A DNA stretch of 64,000 nucleotides from Saprospiraceae bacterium (GTDB taxonomy: Bacteria > Bacteroidota > Bacteroidia > Chitinophagales > Saprospiraceae), in NCBI GenBank assembly GCA_028280415.1, contig JANQLV010000077.1:1-64000 (forward strand), given 5' to 3'. Both the position numbers and the translations under genes were made by a program. Positions 8,861 through 17,004 of this stretch are shown here, piece by piece; position 1 is the first letter of the stretch; each line of letters starts with the position of its first letter. The notes under the pieces are model-generated. The model saw only the letters and a program-made list of their open reading frames with translations, was not told the DNA's origin and ran no database searches.

Positions 8861-9880
8861 TTATCTTCCTGCTAGCGTCACTCCCGTTCCGTTTCGTTCC
8901 GGAAAGATAAAACCTGTACTAGTCACGCGAACGCCTTTGGCCGGATCGTGTTTAATAAAATGCTGTCCATCCATATCTGCATAGTCAATTAATGGTGTCA
9001 AATGACTTATTGCCGAAATACCTACTGTTGATTCGGTCATACAACCCATCATAACTTTCAGTTTATTGTTTCGGGCCAGTCGGATCATCTCCAAGGCAGG
9101 TGTAAGCCCTCCGCATTTCATTACTTTAATATTTACGCCATGAAATCGATTGACACAGCGTTCAATGTCTTCATTGGTTTTGCAACTTTCATCAGCAATT
9201 ACGGGAATCTTGACTTTTTGATAAACTTCTTCCATCGCCTCCCATTCATCTGCCGGAAGCGGTTGCTCAAGCAGGCGAACACCCATTGCGGCTAGTTCTC
9301 TGGATTTTCGGATAGTCTCATCGGTATCCCATGCGCAATTGGCATCCACCCAGAAAACGGCATCACTGTGTCGTCTTAAACCTTCTACGATTTCCAGATC
9401 ATTATCTGTGCCGAGTTTGATCTTGTAAATATCCCAGGGCTGAGCTTGCATGCGTTTGACCATTTTTCCGATTTCGTCAATACTCAAGGTATAGCAATGT
9501 GCAGGCTGTTTGGAGATATCCAGTTCAAGATATTTGTACAAGGGAATACCTTTTGATTTCGTATACCAATCATAATAAGCTTCATCCAGGGCGCAAAGTG
9601 CAAAAGGGCAGTCCGCAAGTTTTGGATACAGCGCTGCCCAAAACGCTTTAGGGGATTTGCCATGATGCTCTTTAATCTCTTGGCTCAGCGCTTTTATCCG
9701 GTCTTCCATATAAGCTAAATCAGTATTGGGATAATATGGATTATTGGTCGCTTCGCCATAACCTGAAAACTCCCCGGCAGACAGTTCAACGATCATGGTT
9801 TGGCTATGGGTATAAGTCCAGCGCGAAATGGTGAAGGGGTATTTGAGTTCTAATTTGAGGCGATGGATATTGATCGTCAT
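8861..9880 (-). CDS. dipeptide epimerase (L-Ala-D/L-Glu epimerase-like)
   Basis: A 339-aa enolase-superfamily enzyme of the muconate-lactonizing subgroup. It has the K-x-K acid/base pair (K153, K155 in YKIKLG), the metal ligands D179 (VDANCAW), E205 (LLEQPL) and D230 (IADES), and the second base lysine in IKVMKCGG. Members of this group racemise the second residue of dipeptides such as L-Ala-D-Glu from murein. It lies 22 nt downstream of an LD-carboxypeptidase gene. That pairing fits stepwise breakdown of murein tripeptides or tetrapeptides. Cytoplasmic location is inferred from the lack of a signal peptide. Exact dipeptide specificity cannot be read here. Confidence 0.88.
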   Translation of the reverse strand: MTINIHRLKLELKYPFTISRWTYTHSQTMIVELSAGEFSGYGEATNNPYYPNTDLAYMEDRIKALSQEIKEHHGKSPKAFWAALYPKLADCPFALCALDEAYYDWYTKSKGIPLYKYLELDISKQPAHCYTLSIDEIGKMVKRMQAQPWDIYKIKLGTDNDLEIVEGLRRHSDAVFWVDANCAWDTDETIRKSRELAAMGVRLLEQPLPADEWEAMEEVYQKVKIPVIADESCKTNEDIERCVNRFHGVNIKVMKCGGLTPALEMIRLARNNKLKVMMGCMTESTVGISAISHLTPLIDYADMDGQHFIKHDPAKGVRVTSTGFIFPERNGTGVTLAGR

Positions 9881-9902
9881 AATGATAAATTAGGGCACAG
9901 GA

Positions 9903-10919
9903 TTATTGAACTACGTTCTCCAAAATGTTTAAAGTCTGTAAATTTGTGTCTAATTGGGCTTCCGCTCCAATTGGGATAGTCATGATATCCTGGATATGTC
10001 CAAAAGACATTCCGTGAATTATCGGAATGTTCAAATCTCCCAGGCGATCCTCTAATACTTCATCCAGACTTAAAGAGTCTTCCCCCCCTTCGCAATCTTC
10101 GAAAATCCCCAACATAATTGCAGCAGCGGAACTGAGATCACAGGCCTGGCGCAAGTGGGTAAGCATTCGGTCGATCCGATAAGGCTTTTCACCAATATCC
10201 TCCAAAAATAGAATTTTATTTTTCAGAGATAGTTCATAGCCCGTACCGGTCATAGCTGTTAAAAGGCTTAAATTTCCACCAACGAGTTTTCCCTGCGCAA
10301 TACCGGGCCGGATTATTCTGACTTGGTGATTCTTTGCATTTCGGATTTCCAGGCGATCATTCCTAGTCATCAATATTTGTTGAAATTGCTCTAGGGTATA
10401 GTCGGTAGGATCGGATGAAGCTACAGGACCGTGAAAGCAAATCAATCCTGTTTTTTTATAGATTGCATTGACCAAGGCGGTGATATCACTATAACCGATA
10501 ATTACTTTTGGATTTTTCCTGATGAGGGCATAGTCAATGCCGGGGAGTAGCCGGGTACAACCATATCCGCCTCTAATACACCAAATCCCCTTGATATCTT
10601 TTCTTTCAAACATCAGATGCAAATCCTTTAAACGGTCGGAATCATTACCGGCGAGATAACCTTTCTTTGCGTGTATCTGCTCCGTATAAAATGCTTTTAA
10701 TCCAAGTTGTTTAAGAGTGTTGACTGCTTTTTGAAATTTTTCTTCGTCAATGGGACTTCCCGGTGTAATCAGCCCTATGGTATCCCCTTTTTTTAAATGA
10801 TTGGGCTTTAGTTTTTTTCTTTTCATATGATCTGTTGTATAAAAAGCTGACCAGGGTGATGTCAGACCGCCTAAGACGAGTCCGGTGAATAGCTTCTCAG
10901 AAAAATGTCTTCGATTCAA
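9903..10919 (-). CDS. LD-carboxypeptidase (peptidase family S66)
   Basis: A 338-aa S66-family peptidase. It shows ITPGSP near the start, IRGGYG before the active site, the nucleophile S144 in GYSDIT, a glutamate in LFLEDIGEKPYR, and a C-terminal histidine in IHGMSFGH. LdcA-type enzymes remove the terminal D-Ala from murein tetrapeptides; MccF relatives cleave other amides. The frame opens with TTG at 10919. The extra N-terminus contains NRRHF followed by a hydrophobic run, like a Tat signal, and a -7 box lies 48 nt upstream. The alternative ATG at 10826 would give a cytoplasmic enzyme. It is the first gene of the minus-strand cluster. Confidence 0.88.
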   Translation of the reverse strand: MNRRHFSEKLFTGLVLGGLTSPWSAFYTTDHMKRKKLKPNHLKKGDTIGLITPGSPIDEEKFQKAVNTLKQLGLKAFYTEQIHAKKGYLAGNDSDRLKDLHLMFERKDIKGIWCIRGGYGCTRLLPGIDYALIRKNPKVIIGYSDITALVNAIYKKTGLICFHGPVASSDPTDYTLEQFQQILMTRNDRLEIRNAKNHQVRIIRPGIAQGKLVGGNLSLLTAMTGTGYELSLKNKILFLEDIGEKPYRIDRMLTHLRQACDLSSAAAIMLGIFEDCEGGEDSLSLDEVLEDRLGDLNIPIIHGMSFGHIQDIMTIPIGAEAQLDTNLQTLNILENVVQ

Positions 10920-10966
10920 AAGGAAAGTATTTTTAAAACAGCTAAAATTATCAATTAAATATAAAA

Positions 10967-10974
10967 CAAAAGTA
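10967..10974 (-). promoter_or_regulatory. -7 box for murein-peptide gene cluster (TACTTTTG on minus strand)
   Basis: On the minus strand this reads TACTTTTG, fitting TAnnTTTG. The predicted transcription start near 10960 leaves about 40 nt to the TTG start at 10919, against about 130 nt to the alternative ATG. It would drive the four-gene cluster. No convincing -33 element is seen. Confidence 0.4.
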
Positions 10975-11253
10975 TGGGCGCTGATATGAAGGAGAATTTT
11001 ATGAGTCTTTTGAAAGATATAATTCCGGTTTTTTTACCTAAAAAACTATTTTAATTCAATAGTTAATAGTTTAATACTCCTGGTTTGGGCATATAAGTCT
11101 GTTTTTTTTACTTATTAAAAAAATATTGTATTAGATTTTTTTAAAATAATTGAATATCAGTATATTAGCAAATAATATATAAAGTGAAATTACTGGTTAA
11201 ATGGCTGAAAAACACGAATAACTGTTACCTGCCTATGATTTAATAAGACGAGT
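10975..11253. other. AT-rich divergent intergenic region
   Basis: This lies between the divergent LD-carboxypeptidase and CAP-domain genes. It is strongly AT-rich with several T- and A-tracts. No open frame with gene character and no clear inverted repeat is seen. It presumably holds the promoter of the gene at 11254, which I could not place. Confidence 0.5.
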
Positions 11254-12711
11254 ATGCACCTTAAAGGATGGACAACTTTGTGTGTGATCTGTCTAATGTT
11301 CAGTTGTAGTTTATTAAAAAAAGATAAAACAACTGTTGTAAAACGTAATTCAGAACAGCCCGCCGAAATCTTGACGGAAACGGCAGATACTCTTGTGTCC
11401 ATACAGGATACCATGCCTGTTGTTGCTTATGATACAGTAATTCCCCCTCCTGTTATTCCTAAAAAGCCTTTGGAATATATGACCATAGAGGAAAAGGCGA
11501 TGCTTGATGAAATTAACTTGCTTCGTGCGGATCCGCATAGTTATATACAGCATATAGACCAGTATCTACAGGATTTTATGGAAGATGCTAACTGGGATTT
11601 TTCGACAAAGCAAACGGAGCGGAGTGCCGGAGAAGAGTTAATTCAGGAACTGAGAACCCTGGTCCCTTTACCTTTGGTCAAACCAAGTGAAGAGCTGTAC
11701 AAAGTGGCAAAAAGGCATGGGATGGATATGAAAGCGAATAATTTTATCAGTCATCGAGGCAGCGATGATTCTTTACCTGAAGACAGGATCAGAGACAGTA
11801 CCAGCCTTGTTGTAAGCGAAAATCTTGTTGCCGGTGGGCGCTCGGTGCGGGAGTCTTTGATTATGTTATTGGTCGATGCCAATGATCGGGCTTCCAGAGG
11901 GCATCGTAAAACAATTCTTGATACGAGATGGGAATTTGCCGCATGCTACTATGCCGGAACGGTCGACGGGATTCCAAATACCTGGGTGCAGCTTTTTGCC
12001 ATAAATGATCCCAAGGAGCTGCCTGAGGCTTTACCAGTAAGGTCGCTTCCGGAAGATACCGGGCAACTAAATGAAAAGAGCCCTGCGAGTGATGCTAAAA
12101 AAATTGACGCAAATGAGCAGAATGCTCCATTTATGACGGCTCTTGAACGCGAGATGATAGAGGAAATTAATTTATTGCGTTCCAATCCGAAAGGATATGC
12201 TAAGTACGTGGATATTTATGTCAATGAAATGAAAAAAGTGATGTTTAGTTCCGATCCGGAATTTGACCGTGCGGTAAAAGAATTGCAATCGGAGTTAAGT
12301 ACTTCATCTCCTTTATCCATTTTAAAAGCACATCAGAAATTATACGAGGTAGCTAAAGCTCACGGTATCGATAATAAAACCCACCATCAATTAGAACATA
12401 AAGGATCGGATAAGCGCCAGTCTTTTGACCGGGTAAAAGATGCCGGACTGAAAAATAATATTAATGAGCAGGGAATTTATACACCGAATGAAAATCTGAT
12501 AGGGGGAGAAGCCAGTGTCAGAAATTCGGTTATTGCTTTGCTCATTGATTCCGGAATCCCCAATAGAGGACATCGCAGGGCTTTGCTGGAGCCTGCCTGG
12601 ACACGTGTAGCTTGTTATCACATCGGTACAATTGCCGATTTTAAGGATTTGCGAGGGATGGAAAATGATGATATGGAAAATTGCTGGGTACAGTTTTTTG
12701 CAAAAGACTGA
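11254..12711 (+). CDS. lipoprotein with two CAP (SCP/PR-1) domains
   Basis: A 485-aa predicted lipoprotein: the N-terminus ends in a lipobox-like LMFSC. A proline-rich linker leads to two CAP domains at about residues 85-245 and 300-480. Each has the family hallmarks in order: a first histidine (RHGMD or AHGID), an H-x-G pair (SHRGSD, EHKGSD), ENL, and GHR near the end. CAP proteins in bacteria are mostly of unknown function; some bind sterols or lipids or act on the cell surface. Two CAP domains in one bacterial lipoprotein is unusual. The halves are well diverged, so the duplication is not recent. It is monocistronic by spacing. Confidence 0.85.
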   Translation: MHLKGWTTLCVICLMFSCSLLKKDKTTVVKRNSEQPAEILTETADTLVSIQDTMPVVAYDTVIPPPVIPKKPLEYMTIEEKAMLDEINLLRADPHSYIQHIDQYLQDFMEDANWDFSTKQTERSAGEELIQELRTLVPLPLVKPSEELYKVAKRHGMDMKANNFISHRGSDDSLPEDRIRDSTSLVVSENLVAGGRSVRESLIMLLVDANDRASRGHRKTILDTRWEFAACYYAGTVDGIPNTWVQLFAINDPKELPEALPVRSLPEDTGQLNEKSPASDAKKIDANEQNAPFMTALEREMIEEINLLRSNPKGYAKYVDIYVNEMKKVMFSSDPEFDRAVKELQSELSTSSPLSILKAHQKLYEVAKAHGIDNKTHHQLEHKGSDKRQSFDRVKDAGLKNNINEQGIYTPNENLIGGEASVRNSVIALLIDSGIPNRGHRRALLEPAWTRVACYHIGTIADFKDLRGMENDDMENCWVQFFAKD

Positions 12712-12732
12712 CAGCGAAAACCAAATATAGGC

Positions 12733-12750
12733 GTTCTCTAACGAGAGAAC
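12733..12750 (+). terminator. hairpin downstream of CAP lipoprotein gene
   Basis: A 7-bp perfect stem (12733-12739/12744-12750) with loop AACG starts 22 nt after the stop. An overlapping alternative pairing GCGTT/AACGC (12731-12735/12762-12766) is followed by a T-rich stretch. This is plausible as a weak terminator. Confidence 0.35.
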
Positions 12751-12889
12751 ATACCCAATAAAACGCTGATTATATTTTGTTTTTTAGATATAAGTTAAAA
12801 AAATAAATCAGCTTTATGTACATGATACATTTAAGTGATTGTTCTTTAGTCTTTTATTAATTAGTTTAATGTTTAATCTGAATTTATAC

Positions 12890-12923
12890 ATTCCAAATTC
12901 TAATATTAAAATTTGGAATTTTC
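12890..12923 (+). terminator. AT-rich hairpin with T-tail
   Basis: A 10-bp perfect inverted repeat (12890-12899/12910-12919, arm ATTCCAAATT) with a 10-nt loop runs directly into TTTT. Because of its distance from the CAP gene (about 180 nt) it may be a secondary terminator. Confidence 0.4.
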
Positions 12924-13335
12924 TGAAAAAACATTGAATATTGTACATTGAAGAAAGGAATCTTATTAAACTTTATTAAAAAAGTACAAACAAAAACACG
13001 TTCAAAGCTTCCTCCAATGTTTTATGTTTGAGCTTTGAATTGATTTACATTCCTCTTTATTTCCTAGACTTTTTAGAACGATGTTATGTTGATGTGGCGT
13101 GTATCACCTCGTGAAGCACTATAACTCGTTGTTTTGATCTGTCGAGATCCCCTTTAATGAAATTTTTGGAGAATTGAATGCTTTCTTGCGAAGTATTAGT
13201 GTGTTTTAGAAACTATTATTTGTTGATAAAATATGCTTTTAAAAAACTGCTTTTGGGCGGTTATATGAACGAGAAGTATTTGAGTTCTTTAAACGATATA
13301 TTGGAATCTTAATTTTTAGCCATAAACTTCAGTCT

Positions 13336-14427
13336 ATGAACATCTTGAAGACTATACTCAAGCGTAGAGTGCTATTTCTGTTCATTGCCATCTCTTTGGG
13401 TGGCAGCCTGTCCGCACAGGATATTCATTTTTCACAGTTTGAAAACGCTTTCTTTCTTCGAAGCCCTGCCCTGACCGGTGTTTTTAATGGGGATATGCGA
13501 TTTCATTCTAATTACAGAGCCCAATGGCACGATGCTCCGGTTAACTACCGAACATTCAATGCGGGCTTTGAAAAACGCTTTGTAGATGATCCCGAAGATA
13601 ATGGATTCTTTAGCGGAGGATTGCTTTTTAGCTACGATCGCGCAGGAGATTCTCAGATGAGCACTACCAATCTGGGCTTGATAGGCTCCTATACTCACCG
13701 TATTACAAAAAATCAGGTAATTACTGCTGGTTTGCAACTTTCAGGATATCAACGGGCCTTCAAAACGGATGATCTGACCTGGGATGAGCAGTATGATGGT
13801 AAAAATTATGAACCTACATTATCCCCTAATGAGAGTACATTATTTAATGACCAGAACATTATATATGGTGATTTTTCTATAGGTCTTAATTGGCACTATA
13901 GAAGTAATAAAAATAAAACAGGGGAGAATGGTTCGACTCGTCGCTCAAGAACTACGGTTGATGTCGGAGGAGGCTGGTTTCATATCAATCAGCCCAAGCA
14001 AAGTTTTTTTGATGTAGATGATGTCAAATTAAGAGCGCGTTACAGCCTGTATGGATTAGGGGTTTTTGATCTTGGCGAGCGTTTTGATTTATTATTGAAT
14101 GCCATGGGGCAATATCAGGGACCTTACCGTTCTCATATGATCGGTGCTGGAGGTAAATTCCATTTCAATGATCAAATGACCAAAGAAATGGCTTTTGCAC
14201 TTGGTTTCGGCTATCGTTTCAATGACGGCTTTGGTCGGGGAGATGCCGTATATCCCTATATGCAGTTTTATATTAAATCCTGGCAGTTTGGTATGAGCTA
14301 CGATGTAAATGTATCTGATTTCGATAATGCCACGAATGGCTTTGGTGGACCCGAATTTTCGGTCATTTACACCTTTAAGAAAGTACCGGTGCTAGAGTTC
14401 TGCCCAACTTGTCCGGTGTATTTATAA
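13336..14427 (+). CDS. PorP/SprF-family T9SS outer-membrane protein
   Basis: A 363-aa protein with a signal peptide (cleaved near LSAQ). It has the PorP/SprF opening DIHFSQF..., then a conserved SPALTG segment, many alternating beta-strands, and a FGGPEFSVIYTF ending typical of the family. Family members are outer-membrane barrels; SprF is needed for secretion of the type B adhesin SprB in Flavobacterium. Here the gene is first in an operon with the OmpA-like protein and the SprB-repeat protein, with gaps of 38 and at most 103 nt. The simplest role is export or surface attachment of the 2138-aa protein. A second paralogue lies at 50298. Confidence 0.92.
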   Translation: MNILKTILKRRVLFLFIAISLGGSLSAQDIHFSQFENAFFLRSPALTGVFNGDMRFHSNYRAQWHDAPVNYRTFNAGFEKRFVDDPEDNGFFSGGLLFSYDRAGDSQMSTTNLGLIGSYTHRITKNQVITAGLQLSGYQRAFKTDDLTWDEQYDGKNYEPTLSPNESTLFNDQNIIYGDFSIGLNWHYRSNKNKTGENGSTRRSRTTVDVGGGWFHINQPKQSFFDVDDVKLRARYSLYGLGVFDLGERFDLLLNAMGQYQGPYRSHMIGAGGKFHFNDQMTKEMAFALGFGYRFNDGFGRGDAVYPYMQFYIKSWQFGMSYDVNVSDFDNATNGFGGPEFSVIYTFKKVPVLEFCPTCPVYL

Positions 14428-14465
14428 TTTTAAAAAGCAAACAAAAACAGAGAAATTAGATAGCC

Positions 14466-16901
14466 ATGGATAAAAAAATTATCATTCTCTTAGCTTTAAT
14501 TATCGGAGTTGTTTCCTTACATGCACAATCTCTGAGAAGATTTAAAACTGAAGCGATCGAAGCTTTTGAAGCAAAAGATTTTTCGAGAGCATTGAAGTAT
14601 TATGAGATGATTATCAATGAGGCAGAAGATGAAACCGCTGAAAATTATTATAATGCTGCTGAAGCTGCCCGTCAATTTAGAATTTATGGCCTGGCTGAGC
14701 AATACTATCGCCAGTTAATGCTGGATTCTACAGCCAGAGCGACTTATCGAATGTCTTCATTCAATCTGGCTACTGTTTTGAAAAACCAGGGACGTTACGA
14801 AGAGGCCAAGTCTTATTTTCAGCAATTTCTCGATAAAGATGCTTCTTTTGTTAGCGAGGCCTACACCTCTAAAGCTCAAAAAGAAATTAGTGATTGCGAA
14901 TGGGCAATGACCGTGGAAGAAGATGGAACCAGAATTTTGCATATGGACACTACGGTCAATACCGTTAATTCTGAATTTAGCCCGGTCCTTCTGGGAGATG
15001 AGCTTTTCTTTTCTTCCGTTCGCTATAAAACGGATGCGGATAATAAACCTAAAGACCCGCTTACCCGAATTTATATATCCAAAGAAAGCAAATTAGCCCA
15101 ACAAATCAGTGAAGATTTCAATGAAGAGCTAATGCATTCTGCTCATGCAACGTTCAACGATGACGGTTCCAGAATTTATTATACCATTTGTTCTAGTATC
15201 AATGCAAGCGATGTTCAGTGTAATATTTACTATCGTGAAAAAAGCGGAGAAAACTGGGGCAATCGGGTAAAACTTTCGGACAATATCAATATGGCAGGAT
15301 ATACTGCAACGCAGCCAAGTGTCGGTTTTGATGAGAAATCCGGAAAGGAAGTATTGTTTTTTGTAAGTGATCGTCCGATTAATGATCAGGATAAAACGAA
15401 TGATTTGAATATCTGGTGTGCCCTTAAAGATGGAGAAGTTTTTGGCATGCCGGTACCAGTTTCGGAAATTAATACGGAAGAAGATGACCTTACTCCGTTT
15501 TTTCACTCGGATTCACAGAAGCTTTATTTTAGTTCTGATGGACGTCAGAATCTGGGCGGCCTGGATATCTATTCCATTGATCGTACAGAACAAGGCTGGT
15601 CTGAAGTAAAACATATGGGAGCGCCGGTTAACAGTAGTTATGATGATGTATATTACTCACTTAACGCTAACGGTACTAAAGCTTATCTTTCTTCTAATCG
15701 TACCGGAGCTATGTGTGATGATGAAAATGGTCTTTGTGCTTGTAATGATATCTATGAAATTGAACAGATCAAAGTCAAGGTTTTAACCTATAATAAAATT
15801 ACTGGCGAGCCGCTTTTCGGCACGAAAGTTACACTGGAAGAATTAAAATCCAGTCTTGCCGATGTACAATCCAAAGGCAATAGCCACGAATATGATTATG
15901 CAGCCAATTTTGATCTAAATTATAAAGTTGATGCTAAACTGGATGGTTACATTTACGATGACTCGCTTTTCAATACCATGAATTTGGAAGGAGGCTCAGT
16001 AATCGAAATTCCACTTTACCTGACGCCTGCAGTCGAACTGGATGCCCTGACTTTTAATAAGATAACCAGAGAGCCGCTGGCAGGTGTAAAAGTAGAATTG
16101 TTTGAAGTAAAAGATGAACTTTATGCAGATTATGAGTCACTTACTGCTCAGGAAGATATAGCCAGTGTATCTTATAATTACGGATTGAATTTTAATAAAA
16201 AATATATGGTGGTTGGTTCTAAAAGGGGCTATTCGAGAGATACCTTTTTTGTAACCACTAAAGGAATTCCGGTTGTACCGACCAAACTTCTTGATAAATT
16301 ATATTTATGTAAAACCCCTCCCGGGCCGGAGCTTATCCGATTGTATTTTTATAATGATGAACCTAATCGTAGAACCCGTAGCCCAAGAACGGATTGGACC
16401 TACACCAGAGCCTATGAAAGTTATCTGAGCCTGCGGCAGGAATTCACAGTTGCCTTTGCTTATGACCCGGAAGAACTTTCCAAAATTGAGCGATTTTTTG
16501 AAGAAGATGTAAAAGGAGGTTTTGAAAGACTGGAGGAGTTTACAGAGCTTCTGAAAACGTATCTCGATCAGATGGAAGAAGGTGAAAAACTCAAAGTTAT
16601 TATCCGTGGTTATGCAAGTCCGAGAGCAAAAAGTAATTATAACTTATTCCTGACACAGCGTCGAATTAAGAGTATTGAGAATTATTTCAACTCTCATGGT
16701 CTGTTGAGTCAATATGCCGGACGAATTATTGTAGAAGAAGAAGCAAATGGAGAAGATAAAGCACCTTCAGGAATTATTGATGATATCGCAGACCGCAAAA
16801 ATTCTATATACAGTGTCCTGGCATCAAGAGAAAGAAGAGTAGAGATTGTTAGGGTATTGATTGCACCAGATGCCTGTGGACCGGAAAACACCAACGAATA
16901 A
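14466..16901 (+). CDS. OmpA-family protein with TPR and PD40 repeats (PorE-like)
   Basis: An 811-aa protein with a signal peptide (ending LHAQS). TPR-like helices follow at about 20-150. A PD40/WD40-like beta-propeller at about 165-430 shows LYFSSDGR and FHSDSQKLYF. Two related carboxypeptidase-regulatory-like beta domains follow (about 435-525 and 530-615, both starting near YNKITGEP or FNKITREP), and an OmpA-like domain closes the protein. In the OmpA part GYASPRAKSNYN...TQRRI replaces the canonical GHTD...N..LS..RA, so the usual Asp is absent though the Arg is kept. In T9SS, PorE of this layout anchors the PorP-containing complex to peptidoglycan, which fits its place between a PorP/SprF gene and a type B cargo gene. 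Confidence 0.9.
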   Translation: MDKKIIILLALIIGVVSLHAQSLRRFKTEAIEAFEAKDFSRALKYYEMIINEAEDETAENYYNAAEAARQFRIYGLAEQYYRQLMLDSTARATYRMSSFNLATVLKNQGRYEEAKSYFQQFLDKDASFVSEAYTSKAQKEISDCEWAMTVEEDGTRILHMDTTVNTVNSEFSPVLLGDELFFSSVRYKTDADNKPKDPLTRIYISKESKLAQQISEDFNEELMHSAHATFNDDGSRIYYTICSSINASDVQCNIYYREKSGENWGNRVKLSDNINMAGYTATQPSVGFDEKSGKEVLFFVSDRPINDQDKTNDLNIWCALKDGEVFGMPVPVSEINTEEDDLTPFFHSDSQKLYFSSDGRQNLGGLDIYSIDRTEQGWSEVKHMGAPVNSSYDDVYYSLNANGTKAYLSSNRTGAMCDDENGLCACNDIYEIEQIKVKVLTYNKITGEPLFGTKVTLEELKSSLADVQSKGNSHEYDYAANFDLNYKVDAKLDGYIYDDSLFNTMNLEGGSVIEIPLYLTPAVELDALTFNKITREPLAGVKVELFEVKDELYADYESLTAQEDIASVSYNYGLNFNKKYMVVGSKRGYSRDTFFVTTKGIPVVPTKLLDKLYLCKTPPGPELIRLYFYNDEPNRRTRSPRTDWTYTRAYESYLSLRQEFTVAFAYDPEELSKIERFFEEDVKGGFERLEEFTELLKTYLDQMEEGEKLKVIIRGYASPRAKSNYNLFLTQRRIKSIENYFNSHGLLSQYAGRIIVEEEANGEDKAPSGIIDDIADRKNSIYSVLASRERRVEIVRVLIAPDACGPENTNE

Positions 16902-17004
16902 TCCCATAACTTATTAAGTGTAACAATACTTTGTAATGAACTCACTTAGCATATATTCAAAGCACGATATGAAAAAACTAGCTAAACTTTCAAAAGGAAG
17001 AATA

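Larger units (their letters stand above)
12712..13335. other. 624-bp intergenic region with two hairpins
   Basis: No gene is supported. It holds a 7-bp hairpin at 12733-12750 close behind the CAP gene and a perfect 10-bp AT-rich hairpin at 12890-12919 followed by TTTT. The rest is AT-rich leader DNA ahead of the PorP/SprF operon. The 624 bp leave room for a long leader or a small RNA, but I see no recognisable RNA motif. Confidence 0.5.

Noticed and set aside
12712-13335. Hidden small gene in the 624-bp gap
   Set aside because: All frames are interrupted by frequent stops, and no stretch has codon use like the neighbouring genes.
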